NCBI GenBank assembly: GCA_964017195.1
Contig: OZ024890.1
Coordinates: forward strand, 16,477,201 to 16,541,200
DNA: 64,000 nt
Direction: 5' to 3'
Source of the DNA: Siderastrea radians
Taxonomy: Eukaryota > Cnidaria > Anthozoa > Scleractinia > Rhizangiidae
Both the position numbers and the translations under genes were made by a program. Below are positions 55,850-64,000 of this stretch, piece by piece. Under the pieces are notes generated by a model. The model was not told where the DNA came from. It did no database searches and was given only the letters and a program-made list of their open reading frames with translations. The first letter of the stretch is position 1. Every line of letters starts with the position of its first letter.

Positions 55850-56975
55850 GAGTTGTCAAATGTCGAGTGACGCCTCGGTCAAACAGTTTCGACTTCATCC
55901 ATCATTGTGAATACAACTTTGTTGTATAGGAATCACGCGTTTATCTTAACTGTTGATTACAACTTTGTTGAACGATATTGAATGGAAATGGACCTAACAC
56001 AGTCTCCGTTTGACCAAAATCAGCCCTGCGAAATGGCTTCTCCAGAGCGCTATATAAATTGTCATGTTGAATCTGCATTGACTCTTTTTGTTGGAAATCT
56101 GCCGAATTGTCCGGCTCGAAAATTTTTTTGGTTTTCTTTCGACAACGTCCAAAGAAGCGTCTTTTATATATAAAAAAGAGTTAATGTTTCATTTTCAGTA
56201 ATAAGCATAATTGAACTACCTACGATTGGAACCATTTTTTTTTATTCGAGCGACCTCTTAATAACTGTAAAGGTAAAGTACTGTGGGAAGTTTCTTAGCG
56301 TACAAAACACCACTTCATAATCATCACTGCACTATTACTAAAGGTGCTCAAAATTGAATGCAGCCATACCAATAAGAAGTTTCTGTTCCAAACCGTTTTC
56401 CCAAGTTGACAGTCTTGTTAATCAAAAAATTCAGTGAAACTTTGAATAACTAAGATTATAATAATAAGATTGTACAAGATTGTATAAAAATAAGATTGTA
56501 CTGCTAGTAACTGCCTGTTACTAGCAGTACAATCTTTTAAACTTTGGTTATTTAGTTGACACTTAATTTCTTTTCAAATACACTGAAGGCCAGTAAAATA
56601 TCGCTAAAAACTGCGGGTAATCACTTACAAAACAGTGCAGACTGCAGAAATGGGGACGCAAACAGTCCAACCGAATACACAGTTTCATGCAGTTTCTATT
56701 CGTGTCCCAAGTTGTACTTGTTTTTTTTTCTGTTGTTGTTGTTGTTTTTAATCTGCCATTAGGTAGAACTTTGTGTTTTTTTCCCGCTAAACTCTTGTAG
56801 TGGAGATGCTGCATGTACAACGAACATTTCATCTCCCTGAAAGTATCCACTATCACAAGTGTCCATCTTGACATAAGCATCCAAGGTCATGAGATCTTAT
56901 TTAAATTAATTTGTCAATTATTTTACTTTAAATTTATTATTGTTTTTATTCTTACATTCTTGATTGTTTCTTCAG
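55850..56975. other. Intergenic with a perfect hairpin
   Basis: A perfect 20-bp inverted repeat, AAGATTGTACTGCTAGTAAC, lies at 56492-56511 and 56517-56536 with a 5-base loop. ACAACTTTGTTGTA palindromes are near 55913. No gene supported. Confidence 0.45.
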
Positions 56976-56978
56976 CAG

Positions 56979-57269
56979 GAAGAAACCAGTCCCAAACAAG
57001 TGGCAGAGAGGAAAACAAGGCAATATCCACTCATAATTTTCCAGGGTGGCCTAGATTCTCTGGTCAATAAGGTGCACTTAGCCGTTGGGAAGATAATTTT
57101 GTGTATCTCAGAGAAAACCCTTGCTGAGGGAACTCTAGCTTTGTTGGCCACATTTTATGTGTTTATGTATGAATACCCATCAGGCCTTGTGCATTTTTTT
57201 GCATTACAAAAATCATTTTACAGGTACAAGATGGCAGAAAGCTGCCATCTTCTATCATACACTTTGTAA
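56979..57269 (+). CDS. Possible C-terminal exon of an uncharacterised protein
   Basis: After a TTTCTTCAGCAG acceptor the frame encodes EETSPKQVAERKTRQYPLII, then ISEKTLAEGTLALLATFYVF and YEYPSGLVHFFALQKSFYRY before the stop. This resembles the short C-terminal domain common at the end of many uncharacterised cnidarian proteins (a Leu-rich stretch followed by an aromatic Tyr-Pro segment); I name this from memory of the pattern, without a family name. No upstream exon is clear, so it may be a dead fragment. Confidence 0.4.
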   Translation, partial: EETSPKQVAERKTRQYPLIIFQGGLDSLVNKVHLAVGKIILCISEKTLAEGTLALLATFYVFMYEYPSGLVHFFALQKSFYRYKMAESCHLLSYTL

Positions 57270-57287
57270 GTTCACTACATGACATAA

Positions 57288-57374
57288 AGGTCGGTACTCA
57301 CGAGGGGACTAGTTCCTGGGACTGTGTAGTCTCTGAGGGTCCATGAGACTAAATCCCCTCGTGTGTGCTGGCCT
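57288..57374. mobile_element. 87-bp Harbinger-like MITE
   Basis: AGGTCGGTACTCACGAGGGG and its near complement are flanked by TAA (57285-57287 and 57375-57377), the usual Harbinger duplication. Confidence 0.75.
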
Positions 57375-57387
57375 TAAATGTCTCACC

Positions 57388-58525
57388 AACTGAACAGTGT
57401 TAATTGCCACATGTACATGTAGAGTGCTCAACCTTAACGGTTCATTCGCATGATCCACGGGCCAGTGATAATTAAAATTTGGTAGACAATATAGACATGA
57501 CCTGGTAGCCAAGCCCTGAATTATTTATCTTTTGAACACTTATCCTTGTCAAACACCACTCTGGTTCTCGATTATTTCTGCAATACATACGAAACCCAAT
57601 TTTGACTTACAAGTCTTTGACTAGAGGACTACTGTTAAGGTCGAGCACATGTAATGGCGCTTTTGTTAATGAACTCAGGTTGGATATTTATATGAATGAT
57701 TCTACATTTAAGTTCATATAGTAATACTCTCCTTTGCTCTTTAGTTTCAAAGTTCACCACTATATCGAAGTTTTTTTTTTCTGCATATATGAACTAATTT
57801 TTTGAGTATACGGACTACTCCTTCATTGACAAAAGGAGGGCCACCCATCTTTGAGTGGGCTGTGCCAAGACTGTTTGTCCATCTTTGAGTGGAAATACAT
57901 GTAATGGCACTTTCGTCAGTGACCTCAGATTGGATACTTGTACAAGTGATTTCAAATGAATATAGCAATAGTCTCCTTCGTCTTTTGTTTCAAAATTCAC
58001 CGCTATGTTATTAATTTTTTTCGAGTGTGTGAACTTCTTTTTTCACTGACAAAAGTAGGGCCGCCCATCTTTTAGTAGGCTTGGCCAAGGCTGTTTGTCC
58101 ATGTTTGAGTGGAAATAATGCTGCTTTTGTCAATGACCTCATTGGATATTTGTAAGAATGAATTTAAATGCATATAGTAATAGTCTCCGTCGCTCTTTTG
58201 TTTCAAAGCTCACCGCTATGTTATTATTTTTTCGAGTATGTGAACTACTTTTTCATTGACAAAAGTAGGGCTGCCTATCTTTACGTTAATTGCCAGATGT
58301 AGAGTGCTCAACTTTAGTGGTCCATTCGCATGATCTATGGGCTACTGCTGTCTAAAAACGTAGAAAATATAGACATGACCTTGTAGCTAAGCCCTGAATT
58401 ATTTATTATCTTTTGAACACCTATCCTTGTCTGACACCATTCTGGTTCTCGGTTTTTTCTGCAATGTTGACAAAACCCAATCTTGACTTTCACTAGTGGA
58501 CTACCGCTAAGGTTGAGCACATGAC
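57388..58525 (+). repeat. Nested tandem duplication
   Basis: A block at about 57390-57650 (GTAGAGTGCTCAACCTTA, then TAGACATGACCTGGTAGC) recurs at about 58285-58525. Between them are three diverged units of about 170-250 bp, each with GTTTGTCCATSTTTGAGTGG or a close variant. Non-coding. Confidence 0.75.
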
Positions 58526-59190
58526 TACATGCAGTAACTCTGTGATGTGCTCTTTTTGTATGTCTATGCTTTTCATTTTGTGATAGATAAGTGCACCAGG
58601 GCTACTTTTAAGATTGTATCCATATGTTGCTTTCATCTACAGCTATACGCTGACTAAATGTTCGACACCAATTTGCTGAAGGTGATGTGGGTATTTGTAA
58701 ACCCATGTACATTTAGCAGTTGTCAGTGAGAGTGACTGGGGAGAGAAAGATCTGAGAATACCATAACATTGACCTCTCTGTTTCTTTCTTTCTTTTTTTT
58801 TGTATGAATGAGACTCATTTTGATGAGCTTATTCATAAAATCCTTATCACTTTAGAAATGGAAATAGAGTGTATGTTATTGACAGCCCAGGTACACTGAG
58901 ATCCCAGAAAACATGATTGCTTATCTGCCTTATAAAGTTCTCGAAAATACAGTTTTGTAGATTTATTAATAAGCATGCATGTATATATATATATAACAAT
59001 ATTTAAAATTTATTGGTGAAAAGATTGCCCATCTGGGTCTAGTTCTGGGTTGGCCAAACAAAGTATAATTTGTTACAAAATGATTGTATTATTAAAGAGG
59101 GTATTAACAGATGATTAACTATTTATAATATATTTGAGTTTAATTTACCGTACTCCAAATGTAAAACACTTTTGTTACTACTTATATTAC
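58526..59190. other. AT-rich intergenic
   Basis: Contains a CTTT tract near 58785 and an (AT)n run at about 58982-58995. No gene seen. Confidence 0.4.
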
Positions 59191-59525
59191 TCAATACCTT
59201 GAGTAATATTTTTAACTCACTGTCTGAGTACATTATTATTTTACGCAACATGTACAGTACATTTTACTCAGTTAATGAGTAAATAATCATTTTACTCAAA
59301 ATAAAGAGTTGTTTTGGACGCATTTTTACCTTAAAATTTGAGTTAATTGTACTCAACAGCTGAGTACAATTTACTTACACTGCTGAGTAACTTAACTCAT
59401 CATAAGTAAATTTACTCAAGTTCTTGAGTATTAGTTACTCAACATTTCTGCTACAGTTTACTCAATATATTGGGTTATTATGGATGCAACGATTTACTCA
59501 TTATTTTGAGTTTAGTTTACTCGGC
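59190..59525. repeat. Cluster of TTACTCA/TGAGTAA motifs
   Basis: More than a dozen TTACTCA-like heptamers and their complements in about 330 bases, often as close inverted pairs such as TTACTCAGTTAATGAGTAA and ACTCAACAGCTGAGTAC. Confidence 0.8.
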
Positions 59526-59550
59526 TTTTTTGCTGTGTAGTTTGTTTATT

Positions 59551-59817
59551 CTACATCAAAATAATTGATATGCTGATCTGAATATCTACTAGCATTGATT
59601 TAAGCTCTGCACGGGTTGGCTCGTCTTTTGTTTCGGACTCTTCGTCTCCAGAAGTGATGTCTTCGGGATCCTTCGAAGCCGCCATATCTCCCTCTTTAGT
59701 CGAACCACGGGCTCCTCGTTTGTGTTTCCCTCTGGTGTTGGACATAGGCACGTCTAAACGTTGCTTAACGAAGGAAAATTGGGGACAGAGAACGCGCTCC
59801 TTCACGGAACGTGCCAC
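59551..59817 (-). mobile_element. Fragment of an L1-like ORF1
   Basis: The minus-strand frame contains MSNTRGKHKRGARGSTKEGD, an acidic Asp/Glu stretch, then ELKSMLVDIQISISIIL, the start of a coiled coil as in LINE ORF1 proteins. It stops abruptly at 59551, so the copy is truncated. The assignment rests on the general pattern only. Confidence 0.4.
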
Positions 59818-59959
59818 AGCACACCGAGTCCACGCATGCCTCCCTGAATGGGGAGATGGAAAAACTGGTAACCATTTCAGTGGGGATCAGAAATTACATT
59901 TCTACACGAAAATGCATGATATTTTGAAGATTAAATTTCCTGGTACTTAATAAAGTAAG

Positions 59960-61700
59960 CTAATACTAAACGCGCCAATGCCGGCCATTTTTGTTCTAAA
60001 CCAAAATCTGAATCGAATATCCAATTTTTCCTTTCATCAATAATATGCAACGTTATTTTCACATAACGAGACCCCCAGTTGTAACAAATTTCAACTGATA
60101 ATGGTCAGGTAGGAGCTGATTTCAAGGTAAATTCAGCCGAGGATATGCTAACTCGAAATCTAGACAGTCTTAAAAATAATGTGACTGTTAAGTTTACTTA
60201 CATTGTCACGCGGGGTTGAGATAGATGGCAAGTGTGGAATTGAAAAGAGGCTCTTCGTTTCGATGGAAAGAGTCCTTTTCGTTTGACCCAGAAAGTTCCC
60301 AGAATTTCAAACTGAAAATTTTGGCTAAATGGTGTGCCCCGGCCAAGAGAAAAAATCGAATTATTTTCTCAAAGGAAAAACAAACCATAAACAGTTTCAA
60401 GCGATTTTTCCAAGAAAACAGGATGCCATCCTACACATCTGCATCCAAAATACTGACACTTAATTATAGTCTCAAAAAACCTTTAGCAAAGACAAAATTT
60501 GAAATAAAACTGTACAATAAGTTTTTGGTTTCATTCAATTGCGATATGTTTTTTAGTTTTATAAAGTAATCCGAAAAATACTAATACTAATACTAATACT
60601 AATACTAATACTAATACTAATACTAATACTAATACTAATACTAATACTAATACTAATACTAATACTAATACTAATACTAATACTAATAGCATGTGGATTT
60701 GACCAAATGCGCCTAGCATGGAAAAATACTAAATTTACAAAAAGTATAGTAACAAGGAGAAATGACTAATAAAATACTAATTTACATAATATGAAATATA
60801 TAATAATGATGTTAAATACTTAACAATAGTACGGCGTGCACTAACAGTCTAACTATAGCAGGCAAACGCCTTTCTGTCAATATTATATATCTGCAAAAGA
60901 ATCAAATGTAGTCTAAATAAAGACAAATGACCCTTTTGGGGCCCTTTGATCCTGGTCTGTTTGTCTCCAATATTTCCCCATCAAAAACTATGACAAGAAT
61001 TAGAGACAAAAGAGTGACTGAAAAACAGTGTGACCGGACGCTTCTTCACTTTGATTAACCTGCCACTCAGTTGACTTACTTATATTCCTCCACACGTCTC
61101 GGTTAGGTCACTGTTAAAAAATCACTTTTGACAGCGTTCGTTCGTTTAATTCTTCACATTCGGTTGGTACACAATTGCATTAAAAGTCTATCTTTCCGAA
61201 CTGTTCTTGTTCAAAATTTTGCAACGCAGACAGTAAAGAAAAGTTGGAATTGTTTAGCGCAATCCCTCAGTGTGTGACAACCTGTGCAACTTATATGGCT
61301 GTAATGTTGAACGCTCAACGCAACAGTTGATAATGCAAGAGAAGAGATAAATTCCCTTACAACACCAGACTCGTTTCTTGGCAGAGCATAATTTTAAGTT
61401 TGAAGAAAGGATCTGGGGAGGGGGGAGGTGTGGAATACTACTCAATACATTAAAACTGTAAAGACCCATACAGAAAATTCAAATATTAGTTACGGGAAGT
61501 CAGTAGGGAGCTAAAGCGACCATAACCCCTCTACATGTCAAACAAAACAAAACAAAAAAAGAAAAAAAAAGCTGTTCTGGCTTGCTCTGATTCAGTGGAA
61601 CACAAACAAAAAATCCACGGGAGTAATTTTCATTTTACTTGAATTATCCTTTTCTTTGGAAATTCCGCTAAACTTTAACCCAAAGCAACCGTTCCTGAAG
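59960..61700. other. Intergenic with a hexamer microsatellite
   Basis: Apart from the (TAATAC)n tract at 60578-60688, no supported feature. The frame at 60225-60569 is hydrophilic and unrecognised. Confidence 0.35.
60578..60688. repeat. (ATACTA)n microsatellite
   Basis: About 18 uninterrupted hexamers; the Leu-Val repeat frame opposite is an artefact. Confidence 0.95.
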
Positions 61701-61710
61701 AATCCACTCT

Positions 61711-62106
61711 TCACTCCAACATGCCACTACCCTCACCCAAACGCTCAAAAGACACCTCGATGTCGTTTAAACGCCGTCTGTTTCTCTTGGTAATGGTGAA
61801 GGGAAACGAGAGTGTTTCCTCGGCCTCTAGTTCTGCATTCCAGTGTTGGTTTTCGAGCACGTATTCTGTTTTGTCCTCATTACGGGATACGATTCTTGCC
61901 TGCCACACTTCCAGCCTTCTGATTGGTTCAGGGAATATCACTATCATCCTCCACCCATCGGGGCCGACAGGTGTTAAGGTAGTGATCTTGAACGTGCCCC
62001 ACATTTGTCTTTCCCATTAATGTCTCTTTTCCCATCCGGCTTCATTCTCTGACCTCAGTCCGACGATCAATGACAAGACAGCAAACACAAACAAGGTAAA
62101 GCGCAT
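61711..62106 (-). pseudogene. CBM2-like secreted protein with one stop codon
   Basis: From the ATG at 62106 the frame encodes a signal peptide (MRFTLFVFAVLSLIVGLRSE) like those at 31466 and 54511. Codon 30 is TAA (62017-62019), after GWEKRH. The same frame continues intact with MWGTFKIT, DGWRMIVIF, RLEVWQARI and HWNAELEAEE to the ending RLGEGSGMLE. No other lesion is seen in 131 codons, so it is either a very young pseudogene, a polymorphism or a sequencing error. Initiation at the ATG at 62004 would lack a signal peptide. Confidence 0.8.
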
Positions 62107-63855
62107 GTTCACGGCTGTGCTTGAAAAAGAAAAACACATTGGTTAATACGTCCACTCCGACACCAACCTGATATGCAAAAAGGGCACGATATGCCTGCTT
62201 ATAAAGAGGCAATCCCTTACTTTGGGTCCGCGGGTTTTCTAAGTCAGCGGATGATCTCTCCTGGTGACGAGGCCCACAGGCTTGAGGAGGTGCAATATTG
62301 TGATTAGCCCAGTTGTCTCAGCGATCTTCACTAGCAATCAAACGAACGACAGACTTACAGCCAACTAAATGTGGAAAGTGTCATTTTAACCACAAAACCG
62401 TTTAATAACGCTGTTTCTGAAAGTAAAGTTTTTTACGTCGAGTATGCAGTGTCCAAAATGAAATAACTGTAATCAGCAAGTTTTATCTACGCAAAATTCG
62501 GTTTCTCGGGACATTTTATGCATCATTTTTGCTTGTAAACTTTAGAGCTGATTCAAGTTTCGAGGTGCTCTAGCTGAACACTAATAGACGCCGGACGTAT
62601 CTTTTCGTGTTTTCCCGCTGTGAACCAGCGATCTGGCGTTTTCCACCGGTGGTAAAAGCGGACTGTGGTCGTCTGGGTGAAAGATTGCCACCGCACTCAA
62701 ATGAAGAGATGTTACGCAAGCATTCAAAGAAAAGAAAACCATTGGCAAGATACGCAAAAGCGGCTAGTAATGATGAAAACTTCTGATAAATAAGTTGTAA
62801 AACTGAAAGCGAGAATGTTAACGAGACTCAGTACAGTGTTGAAGTCTTATGAAGGTCCAACTGAGATTGCCTTCATTAATTCAAAAAAGGGTCAATTTTT
62901 ATGCGAGGTTTAAGCGGGGCAAAACGCCGGTAAAATGAAAAGAAGATAAATTTAATACCAGAAAAAAAAAATGATTGTCAACGAAAATATCACGGTAAGA
63001 AATGCATTTTTTTAACTTTCCCCTTAAAAGTTACAGCCATCAAGCAATTATGTCTGCTGGGTAACAACAAAGTTCGAAAATATTTCAGTTCTACCCAACA
63101 CTGAGCACAGTATTAACACGGGGTTAGAGAAAGAGTTATATATTTCTAACTGACAAATACAGTTAACTCTTTTCCGTCAAGAGTTGTATTTTCCCGACGT
63201 TGAAGTCGGGAACCATTGAGCCACTTAAGACGTCATCATTTTTGACGTCACCAGATTGTTTTGATAAGCAGCTAGCACAGCAAGGACAGATCCATCCATA
63301 CGTGTGTCCATTTTGAATATCGACCAAATTCTGGCAGAGCTATACCAGAAAAACGTGTCTAATTTTGGCTGCAAAGTTGGTGGTAAAATAGGCCAAGTCA
63401 CCTAGCTGATCAATGTTCCATTTCCAGGTTTTTAGAAGGACTGAGGCAAAAACTTTTCCAGTGGATAGAAAGGTGATAAAGGGTAGAAGATAAAGAGAAA
63501 ATAAAGGGAGAGAAAAAGGAAAGCAAAAGAAGCGAGAAAAAATTAGAAATGAATCAGCAAAGAAAAAAAAAAAAAAAAACAAGTTCAAATTTTGGCTTAT
63601 GCGCATGCGTAAAACCAAAATAATGTACAATTTTCAACAGAAGCTGGCTCAAAATTGAGCTAAAATGTAAGAAAACGCTTTTGTAGCATAGCACTTCAAA
63701 AAATGCGTTTTTCTAAGGGAAAAACGCTGACGGTAAAGGGTTAATGCTTGGAAAATCATTTTCACTCAGTGTCCCTCGTGAAAAATGCAAAATGCTTAAT
63801 TTTCATCGGATTAAAGCAATTTTCAATGTAACAAAGAAATTGGGAGTAAGTAAGG
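62107..63855. other. No gene seen
   Basis: Intergenic sequence with CRE-like GACGTCA motifs near 63228 and 63244 and a poly-A run at about 63562-63580. Confidence 0.4.
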
Positions 63856-63859
63856 TAAG

Positions 63860-64000
63860 TAATTATAAGAAACTTTATTTACGTGTCAAACCATGTAGCT
63901 TGGGATAATCCCATACTAATTAGGGGACACAAAATAACAATGTACAAAACTTAAGAGCGCCTGACCAGAAATATCGAGAATCCCACGACAGAAGCGAAAT
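63860..64000 (-). mobile_element. Probable LINE 3' end, running off the window
   Basis: The minus strand ends AATAAAGTTTCTTATAATTA with TTACTTAC repeats, the same layout as the CR1/L2-like 3' end at 9925. The coding part would lie beyond the window. Confidence 0.4.

Noticed and set aside
60531..60719. Leu-Val repeat protein
   Set aside because: Translation of a hexamer microsatellite.

Overview
This looks like AT-rich nuclear DNA from an invertebrate animal, most likely a cnidarian and probably an anthozoan such as a coral; that assignment is inference. Support: genes with GT-AG introns, AATAAA poly(A) signals, tRNA-derived SINEs, L1-like and CR1/L2-like non-LTR elements, a dense load of short inverted-repeat DNA transposons, and an animal-type GH9 cellulase joined to a CBM2 cellulose-binding module. 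There are no prokaryotic operons, rRNA genes, convincing functional tRNA genes or CRISPR arrays.

The genic theme is a cellulose-binding family. A four-exon GH9 endoglucanase with signal peptide, CBM2, Pro/Thr/Ser linker and GH9 domain lies at 19009-23281 (-). Next to it, at 12790-16691 (-), is a decayed GH9 paralogue with a retroelement in exon 1, stop codons, frameshifts and a lost splice donor. Four small secreted proteins consisting only of a CBM2-like domain lie at 31466-31870 (+), 32955-33356 (-), 54122-54511 (-) and 61711-62106 (-, broken by one stop codon).

Other genes are less certain. An intronless 142-codon gene at 955-1383 has a CRE, a TATA box and an AU-rich 3' end. A charged coiled-coil gene is spread over about 6930-10836, with a Tc1/mariner-like transposon in one of its introns. 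Exon-like open segments lie at 52536-52737 and 56979-57269.

Mobile DNA dominates the rest: a 2.1 kb IS630-Tc1-mariner element with about 438 bp inverted repeats, hAT-, Harbinger- and MULE-like MITEs with recognisable target duplications, seven elements bounded by TTAA, and a 3.8 kb L1-like LINE with an 1179-codon open frame. The most unusual structure is at 37.2-49.6 kb: two arrays of related 55 bp palindrome-containing units face each other in inverted orientation, with inverted subterminal segments inside them, and the L1-like LINE and three TTAA elements nested within. A second large-scale structure is a degraded inverted duplication, 24.63-26.03 kb against 33.82-36.53 kb.
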